Positions 1-6,687 are shown, counted from the stretch's first letter. The stretch is 8,844 bases of DNA from an uncultured Peptococcaceae bacterium (GCA_945949655.1 CAMFFG010000033.1:1-8844), one strand, 5' to 3'. Numbers and translations: made by a program. The notes: generated by a model from the letters alone, not told the origin.

Positions 1-404
1 AAGTCCAGCGTGGCGTTGGTGAACAGATAGGTATGGTCGCCGTATAATGCGCTCTGGATGGGGCCTAAAATAGATAATGTGCCGATACAGAACAGCAGAA
101 TGGCGGTGGACAGCCCCTGCCCCAGATGGGATGCGCCGAAACGGCTGGTCAGGCGCTGGAATCCGCCGTCGATATTTAAAATGGTGCCGATCAGTGTACC
201 CGCTGCCAGACTGATGATAAACAGCACCGGATACTGGCTGTTGGGCATATTGCTGACGACCGCGTTGATACCCAGCGCAGTGGCGGCAAAGCCCATGGCG
301 GTAAACAGTGCGTCCTGATATTCCTCTTTGATGCCTTTGCGAACGATGCTGCCGATGATACTCCCGGTGATAATGGTGCAGACATTTGCAATGGTTCCAA
401 TCAT
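1..404 (-). CDS. DUF554 family membrane protein (N-terminal part)
   Basis: Reading the minus strand from ATG at 404 gives 134 codons with no stop before the window edge, so the C-terminus is missing. The protein begins MIGTIANVCTIITGSIIG and is strongly hydrophobic, with probable membrane helices near residues 1-20, 30-50, 54-77 and 95-118. The glycine-rich first helix and the GxxIGTILNI segment resemble the DUF554 (YdfK/YqgA-like) family of integral membrane proteins, whose function is not established. The start is supported by AGGAG on the minus strand (complement of 414-418) about nine bases upstream and by a strong promoter at 451-479. It is divergent from the folate operon. Family assignment rests on recognised sequence character, not on a search. 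Confidence 0.8.
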   Translation of the reverse strand, partial: MIGTIANVCTIITGSIIGSIVRKGIKEEYQDALFTAMGFAATALGINAVVSNMPNSQYPVLFIISLAAGTLIGTILNIDGGFQRLTSRFGASHLGQGLSTAILLFCIGTLSILGPIQSALYGDHTYLFTNATLD

Positions 405-450
405 GATGTCGTTCTCCTTTGCTGCAGGTTAGATGTATCGTATAACGGAT

Positions 451-479
451 ATTATAGCAAATTACCAGCTGTTTCACAA
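451..479 (-). promoter_or_regulatory. Sigma-A-type promoter of the DUF554 gene
   Basis: On the minus strand, -35 TTGTGA (complement of 474-479) is followed by a 17-base spacer and a perfect -10 TATAAT (complement of 451-456), preceded by TGC, so it has an extended -10. Transcription would start near 444, giving a leader of about 40 bases before the ATG at 404. Confidence 0.75.
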
Positions 480-511
480 TATTTTCTATCGGATAAGGCT
501 ATACAGAAATT

Positions 512-540
512 TTGACCCGTGATAAAATAAAAGCTACAGA
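512..540 (+). promoter_or_regulatory. Candidate promoter of the folate operon
   Basis: TTGACC at 512-517, a 17-base spacer and TACAGA at 535-540 form the best-spaced candidate upstream of folC. The -35 is good (5 of 6) but the -10 is weak (3 of 6). An AT-rich TAAAAT at 523-528 is an alternative -10 without a good -35. The leader to the folC start would be only about 35 bases, too short for a folate riboswitch. Confidence 0.4.
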
Positions 541-582
541 ATTTTTCGGAGCAACAGAGTTCAGGATAAGGAACGGGACAGC

Positions 583-1896
583 ATGAATTACGAAGAATCA
601 CTAGCGTATATCAATCAACTGAATAGTCGGGGCATTGCACTGGGGCTGGAACGCATGCAGGCGCTGTTAAAGCGGCTGGGCGATCCACAAAAGCAGCTGC
701 GCTGTATCCATGTGGCAGGTACCAATGGCAAAGGCTCGGTGTGTGCTTTTCTGGACGCTGCACTGCAGCAGGCAGGACTGCAGGTGGGCCGTTATATCTC
801 GCCGACGCTGTATGAATACAGAGAGCGGATCCAGATCAATGGCAATTATATTGGTGAGCAGGCATTTGCCCGCATTCTGACCCAGGTGCAGCAGGCTTGT
901 GCGCAGATGGTGCAGCAGGGACTGGAACAGCCCACAGTATTTGAAGTGGAAACGGCGGTGGCTTTTTTGTATTTCCAGCAGGAGCCCTGCGATTATGTGC
1001 TGCTGGAGGTGGGCATGGGTGGTCAGCTGGATTCCACCAATGTTGTAGAAAAGCCGGTGCTGTCTGTCATCACGGCCATCAGTATGGATCATACTGCCAT
1101 GCTGGGTCATACACTGGCTGCCATCGCCGGAGAAAAAGCCGGTATTATCAAACCAGGCTGTCCCGTTGTGCTTGGGCCGCAGCAGGCGGAAGCAATGGCT
1201 GTGCTGCAGCAGTGTTGTGCAGATTGCGGTGTGGTTCCAGTTTTGACGGAACCAGATCAGCTGCAGAGTTTGCAATGGAGTACAGCAGGGCAGCAGTTTC
1301 ATTACAGACAGTGGCGGGAAATTGCCATTGGGCTTTTGGGTGATTACCAGTGTGTCAACGCAGCCATTGCGCTGGAGTGTCTGCAGGTATTGCAGCAGTG
1401 GGAACCGGCGCTGACCGATACGGCGATCCGAAAAGGCTTGCGGCAGGCCAACTGGCCGGGGCGGTTTGACCTGATCCATAAGCAGCCGCTGTTTTTTGTG
1501 GATGGTGCCCATAATCCGGCCGGTGCGCAGGCGTTGGCGGAAACTCTGCAGAAGCATTTTGCCGGGCGGCGCATCTGGCTTTTGATGGGCGTGTTCCGCG
1601 ATAAGGATTACCGGCAGATGGCAAAGATTATGCGCTGCTGCAGCGATACGATCTGCTGCTTTTGTCCGCCGACGGAACGCGGGCTAGAAGCGGAAGCGCT
1701 GGCCGAGGCTGTACAGTCTTATTACCGGCAGGTGCAGGCTGTGGATACAGCAGAACAGGCCGTGCAGATGATCCTGCAGCAGGCTGCTGTTGATGATATC
1801 ATTGTATCGTTTGGTTCGCTGTCTTCCGTAAAAGCAGTACAGGATGCAGTGCAGCAGTTGGAGGTGCAGCATGGAACATCAGATGAAACGTGTTGA
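583..1896 (+). CDS. folC: Bifunctional folylpolyglutamate synthase / dihydrofolate synthase
   Basis: FolC is a cytosolic Mur-ligase-family enzyme that adds glutamate to dihydropteroate (making dihydrofolate) and to reduced folates, using ATP. The 437-residue product has the expected family length. Visible motifs are the P-loop HVAGTNGKGSV (43-53), SPTLYEYRERI after it, GMGGQLDSTN (144-153), the SMDH metal/carbamate region (167-170), EKAGIIKPG (184-192), WPGRFD (291-296) and the C-domain DGAHNP (307-312). The ATG at 583 has AAGGA at 568-572, ten bases upstream. It is the first gene of a five-gene folate operon and its 3' end overlaps the next gene by 26 bp. The protein is rich in glutamine, mostly CAG codons often following CTG. 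Whether it does both reactions cannot be told from sequence alone, but no separate dihydrofolate synthase is seen here. Confidence 0.95.
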   Translation: MNYEESLAYINQLNSRGIALGLERMQALLKRLGDPQKQLRCIHVAGTNGKGSVCAFLDAALQQAGLQVGRYISPTLYEYRERIQINGNYIGEQAFARILTQVQQACAQMVQQGLEQPTVFEVETAVAFLYFQQEPCDYVLLEVGMGGQLDSTNVVEKPVLSVITAISMDHTAMLGHTLAAIAGEKAGIIKPGCPVVLGPQQAEAMAVLQQCCADCGVVPVLTEPDQLQSLQWSTAGQQFHYRQWREIAIGLLGDYQCVNAAIALECLQVLQQWEPALTDTAIRKGLRQANWPGRFDLIHKQPLFFVDGAHNPAGAQALAETLQKHFAGRRIWLLMGVFRDKDYRQMAKIMRCCSDTICCFCPPTERGLEAEALAEAVQSYYRQVQAVDTAEQAVQMILQQAAVDDIIVSFGSLSSVKAVQDAVQQLEVQHGTSDETC

Positions 1897-2362
1897 CGCA
1901 ATTTTGCAGGATGGACGGTTTCAGGCTGGTCTGCAGCGGATCGAAAAGCTGGAGGCACAGCGCATTTTCTGCTGTCACCGCCTGGAGCATCTGCTGGATG
2001 TGGCCCGCATTGCCTGGATTCTGGTGCAGGAGCAGCAGCTGCCCCTGCAGAAGGATGTGGTGTACGCTGCAGCGCTGCTGCATGACCTGGGCCGTTACCG
2101 GCAGTATGAGGAAGCCATTCCTCATCATCAGGCCAGCGCGGAGCTGGCCGCTGCGATACTGCCTGACGCAGGCTATACAGCGGAAGAGACAGCCATGATG
2201 GTAGATGCCATCGGTCAGCACGGCACCGAGCCGCAGAGCCAGAGTATACTGGCACAAGTGTTATATCAGGCCGATAAGCTGAGCCGCAATTGTTTTCAGT
2301 GTGCGGCGCAGGCGCAGTGTAAATGGCCGGTTGAAAAACGGAACCGGACCATCTTCTATTAA
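1871..2362 (+). CDS. HD-domain metal-dependent phosphohydrolase of the folate operon
   Basis: This is a 163-residue soluble protein of the HD superfamily. The putative metal ligands are H40, the H71-D72 doublet (in AALLHDLGRY), H86, H117 and D135 (in LYQADKLSR). This H-HD-H-H-D order is the pattern of HD proteins that bind two metals. The C-terminus carries C141, C144 and C150 in a CxxCxxxxxCKW arrangement. I chose ATG 1871 because GGAGG at 1860-1864 lies six bases upstream; an earlier in-frame ATG at 1844 has no such site. It overlaps folC by 26 bp, implying translational coupling, and precedes folP by 30 bp. HD proteins of this kind occur beside folate genes in clostridia, and archaeal MptB, also an HD protein, hydrolyses a cyclic phosphate of dihydroneopterin. 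A role in removing phosphate from a dihydroneopterin intermediate is my inference; substrate unknown. Confidence 0.85.
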   Translation: MEHQMKRVDAILQDGRFQAGLQRIEKLEAQRIFCCHRLEHLLDVARIAWILVQEQQLPLQKDVVYAAALLHDLGRYRQYEEAIPHHQASAELAAAILPDAGYTAEETAMMVDAIGQHGTEPQSQSILAQVLYQADKLSRNCFQCAAQAQCKWPVEKRNRTIFY

Positions 2363-2392
2363 GAAAACAGGACAGACAAAGGAGTGGACAGC

Positions 2393-3220
2393 ATGCAGCA
2401 GACAATGAAGATTGGCAACCGTGTATTTGATTTGCAGAATCACACCTATATCATGGGTATCTTAAATATAACACCCGATTCTTTTTCCGATGGTGGCAGT
2501 TATAAAACCTTGGACGATGCCTTGTACCGGGTGGAACAGATGATGGCCGAAGGCGCTGCTATTATCGATGTGGGAGGAGAATCTACCCGGCCCGGACACA
2601 CGATGATCGGCGATGCGGAGGAGATCCATCGGGTGGTGCCGGTGATCGAGGCCATTACCAGACGATTTGATGTTCCCGTATCCATTGACAGCTACAAGGT
2701 GCCGGTGGTGCGGGCTGCGTTAAAGAGCGGAGCCCATCTGGTCAATGACATCTGGGGACTGCAGCATGATACTGCCATGGCAGATGTGATTGCAGAGGCT
2801 GACGCTGCCTGCTGCCTGATGCACAATAAGCATGATACCAGCTATGATAACCTGCTGGTGGAATGTCTGGAAAGCCTGCGCAGAAGTGCAGAAACAGCAG
2901 TAAACGCCGGTGTGCCGCGGGATCATATCATGCTGGATCCGGGCATTGGGTTCGGTAAGACCTGCCAGCAGAATTTATATCTGATGCAGCAGCTGGAACA
3001 GTTCAACCTGCTGGGGTACCCCATGCTGCTGGGTACCTCGCGCAAATCCATGATCGGGCTGACACTGGATCTACCAGTTGATCAGCGGCTGGAAGGCACG
3101 CTGGTGACAACGGTAATGGCCGTGCTGGCAGGCTGGAATTTTGTGCGGGTGCATGACATTAAAGAAAATGCCAGAGCAATCAAGATGGCGGAGGCCATCC
3201 GCTACAGTAAGCAATTGTGA
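2393..3220 (+). CDS. folP: Dihydropteroate synthase
   Basis: FolP condenses 6-hydroxymethyl-7,8-dihydropterin diphosphate with 4-aminobenzoate to give dihydropteroate, and is the target of sulfonamides. The 275-residue protein shows the family's pterin-binding TIM-barrel signatures: MGILNITPDSFSDGG (21-35), GGESTRPG (61-68), SIDSYK (97-102), LVNDIWG, LDPGIGFGKT (181-190), LGTSRKSMIG (from 212) and VRVHD (251-255). The ATG at 2393 is preferred: GGAG at 2381-2384 is eight bases upstream, whereas the in-frame GTG at 2384 lies within that Shine-Dalgarno sequence. It follows the HD gene by 30 bp and its stop is 13 bp before folB-folK, which supplies its pterin substrate. Confidence 0.96.
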   Translation: MQQTMKIGNRVFDLQNHTYIMGILNITPDSFSDGGSYKTLDDALYRVEQMMAEGAAIIDVGGESTRPGHTMIGDAEEIHRVVPVIEAITRRFDVPVSIDSYKVPVVRAALKSGAHLVNDIWGLQHDTAMADVIAEADAACCLMHNKHDTSYDNLLVECLESLRRSAETAVNAGVPRDHIMLDPGIGFGKTCQQNLYLMQQLEQFNLLGYPMLLGTSRKSMIGLTLDLPVDQRLEGTLVTTVMAVLAGWNFVRVHDIKENARAIKMAEAIRYSKQL

Positions 3221-3233
3221 GGGAACGAAACCT

Positions 3234-4070
3234 ATGGATAAAATCAGTATTCAAAATCTGGAACTATACGCCCGCCACGGTGTGTATCCGGAAGAAAATA
3301 AATTAGGGCAGAAATTTCTGATCTGCGCCCAGCTTTTTGTGGATACCAGCCGGGCCGCCAGACAGGATGATCTGGCGCAGGCCGTCAACTATGGCGAAGT
3401 ATGTTATTTCATTAAAGAATGGATGGAGACCCACACGGTGCGGCTGATCGAAACAGTGGCGGATGTGTTGGCCAGAGAAATTTTATTAAAGTTTCCGCTG
3501 GTGCAGCGTATCATACTGGAAGTAAAAAAGCCCAATGCGCCCATTCTGCTGCCCTTTGATTCCGTATCGGTGACGGTGGAACGGCAGTGGCATACGGTAT
3601 ATGTGGGTATTGGCAGCAATATGGGCAACCGGGAGGCATTTATCCGCAATGCCATGCTGCTGTTGAACGAACAGCGAGACTGCCAGATCGTGAAGGCTTC
3701 CAGTCTGTTTGTGACGGCGCCTTACGGTTATACCGATCAGCCCGAATTTATCAACGGCTGCCTGCAGGTGAAAACGCTGCAGAACCCCCAGCAGTTTCTG
3801 GATACCCTGCATGCCATTGAGCAGCGGCTGGGTCGGGAGCGCAAAATACACTGGGGCCCCCGCACCATTGATCTGGACATTCTGCTGTACGATAATGCGG
3901 TGATCGATACCGAAGCCTTAACGGTGCCCCATGCGGATATGCAGAACCGCATGTTTGTACTAAAACCGCTGGATGAGATCGCTGGCTTTGTGCGCCATCC
4001 GCTGCTGGGTAAAACCATCCATCAGCTGTGCGCTGAACTGGCGGAATGCATACAGAAGGAAAACAGATAA
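3234..4070 (+). CDS. folBK: Fused dihydroneopterin aldolase / HPPK (FolB-FolK)
   Basis: This 278-residue protein joins two successive folate enzymes. Residues 1 to about 118 are dihydroneopterin aldolase: ARHGVYPEENKLGQ (13-26, probable active-site E21), VNYGEV (51-56) and the K99-containing KKPNAP. Residues from about 121 are HPPK, which pyrophosphorylates 6-hydroxymethyldihydropterin: GIGSNMGNR (125-133), PYGYTDQPEFING (163-175), HWGPRTIDLDILLYD (206-220) with the metal-binding D213 and D215, and VPHADMQNRMFVLKPL. The two parts are joined with almost no linker (VERQWHTVYVGIGSN). ATG 3234 follows GAGGG at 3219-3223; the frame is open upstream to 3141 but that stretch lies inside folP and would not be a start. 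FolB-FolK fusions are known in several bacterial groups. Its product feeds FolP, encoded immediately upstream. Confidence 0.95.
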   Translation: MDKISIQNLELYARHGVYPEENKLGQKFLICAQLFVDTSRAARQDDLAQAVNYGEVCYFIKEWMETHTVRLIETVADVLAREILLKFPLVQRIILEVKKPNAPILLPFDSVSVTVERQWHTVYVGIGSNMGNREAFIRNAMLLLNEQRDCQIVKASSLFVTAPYGYTDQPEFINGCLQVKTLQNPQQFLDTLHAIEQRLGRERKIHWGPRTIDLDILLYDNAVIDTEALTVPHADMQNRMFVLKPLDEIAGFVRHPLLGKTIHQLCAELAECIQKENR

Positions 4071-4091
4071 CAGAAAGGGAGGCGGAGCCAC

Positions 4092-4316
4092 ATGATCACC
4101 ATGTTTAACGCAAAGACCGTTTACATTGGCTTTGACCTGCAGAAAATGCGGGAGATGCAGGCATTTTTGCAGCAGAACGGCGTGAATTACCGTGTGAAGA
4201 TGCACAACATGAACAAAGGGCGCGGGCAGTATGGCAGCATGGGGATCCGCCCCGAATACAGCGTGCAGTATGAGCTGCTGATCCGCGCCAAGGATGCAGA
4301 GCAGCTGGGGCTGTAA
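4092..4316 (+). CDS. Small uncharacterised protein, last gene of the folate operon
   Basis: This is a 74-residue protein starting at ATG 4092, with AGGGAGG at 4076-4082 nine bases upstream and GGAG at 4084-4087; a second in-frame ATG at 4101 (MFNAKTVYIGF) is an alternative. It follows folB-folK by 21 bp on the same strand and lies before the operon terminator. No signal peptide or membrane helix is visible. The pattern is a beta strand (KTVYIGFD), a helix (LQKMREMQAFLQQNG), a second strand (NYRVKMHNMN), a glycine-containing loop and a final strand ending in RAKDAEQ. This is reminiscent of small DUF2007-like folds, where a strand-helix-strand is followed by a xxVxxxDAEQA ending, but I cannot assign it to a family. 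There is no recognisable enzyme motif. Coding status is supported by the ribosome binding site, the codon use, and the operon position. Confidence 0.75.
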   Translation: MITMFNAKTVYIGFDLQKMREMQAFLQQNGVNYRVKMHNMNKGRGQYGSMGIRPEYSVQYELLIRAKDAEQLGL

Positions 4317-4418
4317 TGCCATGGCAGATATGGGCAAACAGCTCCGAGCCACACAACATCATGGAATCTATTTCGGTGTGCGTGTTTGCACAGAATAACA
4401 GAATAAACAAAGAGAAAA

Positions 4419-4457
4419 GTGTCCGTCATCTGCGTGGCAGAGGGCGGATGCTTTTTT
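4419..4457 (+). terminator. Intrinsic terminator of the folate operon
   Basis: Left arm 4419-4433 and right arm 4437-4451 pair over 15 positions with one mismatch and three G-T wobbles around a nominal three-base loop, followed by six T at 4452-4457. The core is TCCGTCATCTGC against GCAGAGGGCGGA. It lies 103 bases after the 74-residue gene and before the tyrA promoter. Confidence 0.85.
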
Positions 4458-4481
4458 AATGTTTTTCTGCCAGCAAAAAAG

Positions 4482-4492
4482 GCTTGTCAAGC
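4482..4492 (+). repeat. Palindrome GCTTGTCAAGC over the tyrA -35 box
   Basis: A perfect 11-base inverted repeat (five-base arms around one T) contains the whole candidate -35 element TTGTCA. It could be an operator for a repressor of tyrA, but a single short palindrome may be chance. Confidence 0.3.
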
Positions 4493-4512
4493 AGTCGGCT
4501 AGCGAGTAAACT
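4484..4512 (+). promoter_or_regulatory. Candidate sigma-A promoter of tyrA
   Basis: TTGTCA at 4484-4489 (5 of 6 matches) is separated by exactly 17 bases from TAAACT at 4507-4512 (4 of 6). It lies just downstream of the folate operon terminator, so tyrA is probably transcribed independently. The leader to ATG 4553 is only about 35 bases, leaving no room for a T-box. Confidence 0.5.
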
Positions 4513-4552
4513 GAAAGACAGATGCAAAAATAAACTTTTTGGGGTGATCATT

Positions 4553-5407
4553 ATGAAAATAGCAGTGGTAGGATTAGGGCTGATTGGCGGTTCGTTCTGT
4601 AAAGCTATTAAAGCATATACAAATCATACTTGTCTGGGGGTCGGTCGGGATTTAAACAGCAAGTCGGTGCAGATGGCGCTGCATGCCGATGCCATCGATC
4701 AGGCTATTATCCCGGAAGAACTGGGACAGGCCGATTTGAGTATCATCTGTCTGCATCCCCAGGGCATTATTGATTTTATTTTGGCGAACCAGCAGTATTT
4801 TCGTCCGGGCAGTATTGTCATTGATGCCGGTGGTGTTAAGGAAAGCATCGTATCGGCGGTGGAAGATGTGCTGCGGAAACGGGGTGTCATTTTTATTGGC
4901 TGTCATCCCATGGCAGGTCGGGAATTCTCCGGTTTTGCCTACTCGTTGCCGGACCTGTACAAAGGCGCCAGCATGATTTTAACGCCGACAGAGGATGTGC
5001 CGGAGCAGGCACGCAAGACGGTGGAACAGCTAGCCCGGGATTTAAAATTCGGACGCATTGTGTACACCACGCCAAAAGAACATGATAAAACCATCGCTTT
5101 TACATCGCAGCTGGCCCATGTGGTATCCAGCGCCTATATCAAAAGTCCGACGATGAAGAATGAGGGCGGCTTCAGCGCAGGAAGCTTTAAAGATTTAACC
5201 CGTGTGGCAAAATTAAATGAAGATATGTGGACGGAATTGTTTCTGATGAATCAGGATGCTCTGTTATATGAAGTGGATACCATTATAGGCTCTCTGCAGG
5301 AATATCGGGATGCGCTGGCCAGCCGCGATGAGACCAGATTACATGATTTGTTGCGGGATGGCCGTATTCTCAAAGAATGGAGCCTGCAGCATTCCATACA
5401 GGAGTGA
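4553..5407 (+). CDS. tyrA: Prephenate dehydrogenase
   Basis: TyrA oxidatively decarboxylates prephenate to 4-hydroxyphenylpyruvate in tyrosine synthesis. The 284-residue protein starts with a Rossmann dinucleotide site, GLGLIGGS (7-14), and continues with DAGGVK (91-96), the catalytic-region GCHPMAGRE around H118, HDKTIAFTSQLAHVVSSAY with H177 and H189, and GSFKDLTRVA. An acidic residue near the end of strand two (GVGRD) is consistent with NAD use but does not prove it. I prefer ATG 4553 (GGGGTGA at 4541-4547, a few bases upstream) over the ATG at 4484, which lies on the -35 box. It ends without the C-terminal ACT regulatory domain found in longer Firmicutes enzymes such as that of Bacillus subtilis, and there is no fused chorismate mutase. 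It appears to be transcribed alone. Confidence 0.93.
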   Translation: MKIAVVGLGLIGGSFCKAIKAYTNHTCLGVGRDLNSKSVQMALHADAIDQAIIPEELGQADLSIICLHPQGIIDFILANQQYFRPGSIVIDAGGVKESIVSAVEDVLRKRGVIFIGCHPMAGREFSGFAYSLPDLYKGASMILTPTEDVPEQARKTVEQLARDLKFGRIVYTTPKEHDKTIAFTSQLAHVVSSAYIKSPTMKNEGGFSAGSFKDLTRVAKLNEDMWTELFLMNQDALLYEVDTIIGSLQEYRDALASRDETRLHDLLRDGRILKEWSLQHSIQE

Positions 5408-5446
5408 TCCGTTCAGACACAGCTTTCTGCAGTAAGCACCCTGAAA

Positions 5447-5477
5447 TTGTCAATAGACAAATCCGTATATCTGACAA
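5447..5477 (+). repeat. Inverted repeat TTGTCA-N19-TGACAA upstream of the DegV gene
   Basis: TTGTCA at 5447-5452 and its exact complement TGACAA at 5472-5477 flank 19 bases. An internal GACAA at 5456-5460 also forms a short TTGTC-AATA-GACAA hairpin with the left arm. It lies just upstream of the candidate -35 region of the next gene, a plausible place for a regulator. There is no T-run, so it is not a good terminator for tyrA. Confidence 0.35.
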
Positions 5478-5484
5478 AAATATA

Positions 5485-5513
5485 TTTTCTTTTCCTAAAA
5501 AATATGTTATGAT
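5485..5513 (+). promoter_or_regulatory. Extended -10 promoter of the DegV gene
   Basis: TATGAT at 5508-5513 (5 of 6) is preceded by TGT, an extended -10. The hexamer 17 bases upstream, TTTTCT at 5485-5490, is a poor -35, as is tolerated in extended -10 promoters. The predicted start near 5520 leaves a leader of about 94 bases containing a weak ATATCT/AGATAT hairpin before the AGGG ribosome binding site at 5603-5606. Confidence 0.6.
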
Positions 5514-5613
5514 AAGGATACAGAGAGGTTTCAAAGACACATGATGCGGTTTTAAAAACGATATCTGCTTATTTCAGAGATATACAAAAAAGAAATAGAG
5601 CGAGGGTGCGCAT

Positions 5614-6447
5614 ATGGTTCAAATTATAACGGATTCTTCAACATTAATAACAGAAGCGGAAAGCAAAGAGCTGGGGGTCGATGTGATTCCGCTGTCCATC
5701 AGTATTCTGGACGAAGAGTATCGGGACCTGCAGGTGGACATGGATCATTTTTATGGGCTCATTGCCCAGGGTGGTGTGCCCAGGAGTTCGCAGCCGCCCA
5801 TCGGTGAATTTGTGGAAGCCTTTAAGCGGCACGCCGGCCGGAAGATCATCAATATTGCCATGGCCGATGGCTTGTCCGGTACCTATCTCAGCGCCTGCGG
5901 AGCCAGAGAAATGGTAGACAACAAAGAAGATATTGTTGTGTATAACACGCGTACACTGTGCGGACCGCACCGCCATCTGGTGTACAAGGCACAGCAGATG
6001 GCCCAGCAGGGCAAATCACTGGCCGATATTGTGCGGGCGTTGGACGATTGTGTGGAACATTGTGAGTCCTTCCTGATCGCACAGGATTTTGGTTTTCTGC
6101 GCCGTGGCGGTCGCCTGACGCCGCTGGCAGCTAAATTTGGGGAAGCGTTGCAGGTAAAACCATTGCTGCAACAGACGCCGGACGGCAAACGGCTGGATGC
6201 CTTTGGGATCAGTCGTACCATCAAAGGCGCTGCCAAAAAAGTGATGCATCATTTTCAGAAAAAAGGTGTAGGAGAAGGTTATCTGATCTCGATCTCCCAT
6301 GCTCGGGCCGCTAAAGATGCGCTGGATATTGCCCACATCATGAAAGAGGCTTTCGGCAAGGCAAAGGTGGAAATCCTAGAGCTGTCGCCAGCCTTTGTTA
6401 CCCAGGGCGGGCCGAGATGTATCGCTATTCAGTATATCAAGCTGTAA
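5614..6447 (+). CDS. DegV family fatty-acid-binding protein (FakB-like)
   Basis: DegV/FakB proteins bind a fatty acid and, where a FakA kinase is present, present its carboxylate for phosphorylation so that exogenous fatty acids enter phospholipid synthesis. The 277-residue length fits the family. Visible motifs are ITDSSTLI (from 5), RSSQPPIGEF (57-66, the serine that contacts the carboxylate), ADGLSGTYLSA (84-94) and FLRRGGRLTPLAAKFGEAL (from 161). The C-terminal glycine motif, usually GPG, reads GGPR (R268) here. ATG 5614 is preceded by GAGGG at 5602-5606, seven bases upstream. The gene has its own promoter and a terminator 62 bases after its stop, so it looks monocistronic. No fakA is in the window, and the actual ligand is unknown. 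Confidence 0.92.
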   Translation: MVQIITDSSTLITEAESKELGVDVIPLSISILDEEYRDLQVDMDHFYGLIAQGGVPRSSQPPIGEFVEAFKRHAGRKIINIAMADGLSGTYLSACGAREMVDNKEDIVVYNTRTLCGPHRHLVYKAQQMAQQGKSLADIVRALDDCVEHCESFLIAQDFGFLRRGGRLTPLAAKFGEALQVKPLLQQTPDGKRLDAFGISRTIKGAAKKVMHHFQKKGVGEGYLISISHARAAKDALDIAHIMKEAFGKAKVEILELSPAFVTQGGPRCIAIQYIKL

Positions 6448-6508
6448 TCATCCTATGCTGTGTAAAAAAAGCAGCATGGTCGTGTAAGATAGAATACGAA
6501 ACCATAGC

Positions 6509-6555
6509 AATAACCGGAGAGACGCTGGTCAGAGCGTTCTTTCCGGTTATTTTTT
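6509..6555 (+). terminator. Intrinsic terminator after the DegV gene
   Basis: Arms AATAACCGGA (6509-6518) and TCCGGTTATT (6542-6551) pair perfectly over ten bases. An inner stem ACGCT (6522-6526) / AGCGT (6532-6536) extends the hairpin, and a T-run covers 6550-6555. This is the strongest terminator in the window. Confidence 0.92.
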
Positions 6556-6594
6556 GTCGAAGCAGTTTTCCTATGCAGACCTTGATACAAACAG

Positions 6595-6623
6595 TTGAAC
6601 AAATATCCATTATATGGTATATT
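6595..6623 (+). promoter_or_regulatory. Extended -10 promoter of the prepilin peptidase gene
   Basis: TTGAAC at 6595-6600 (4 of 6), a 17-base spacer and TATATT at 6618-6623 (5 of 6) preceded by TGG, an extended -10. Transcription would begin near 6630, which excludes the upstream in-frame ATG codons at 6417 and 6573 as starts. Confidence 0.7.
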
Positions 6624-6687
6624 AGGAACGGAAGTATCAGAAGGCTCGGAAGGGGATGGGCGAAACTGGAGTTATTAGTAATTTTAC

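Noticed and set aside
405..582. Possible tetrahydrofolate riboswitch upstream of folC
   Set aside because: Such riboswitches occur before folate genes in this phylum, but the leader after the candidate promoter is only about 35 bases and I see none of the conserved elements in the gap.
667..1557. Long open frame (296 codons) antisense to folC
   Set aside because: It lies entirely opposite a clear folC with all its motifs. It has no ribosome binding site and no recognisable protein features, and it arises from the CTG/CAG-rich codon use of folC.
1722..2405. Antisense open frame of 227 codons opposite the folC end and the HD gene
   Set aside because: It is low-complexity, rich in Ala, Pro, Cys and Arg, and opposite two well-supported genes. 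It looks like a shadow of codon bias.
4316..4459. 47-codon ORF starting at TAATG, overlapping the stop of the 74-residue gene
   Set aside because: It could be translationally coupled, but it has no family resemblance and its last 13 or so codons are the terminator hairpin and T-run, so coding is unlikely.
4513..4552. T-box or other attenuator before tyrA
   Set aside because: The leader is about 35 bases, far too short, and has no specifier or antiterminator sequence.
5541..5555. Four-codon ORF (Met-Met-Arg-Phe) in the DegV leader
   Set aside because: A GAGAGG lies 12 bases upstream, but so short an ORF in an AT-rich leader is expected by chance and has no attenuator structure tied to it.
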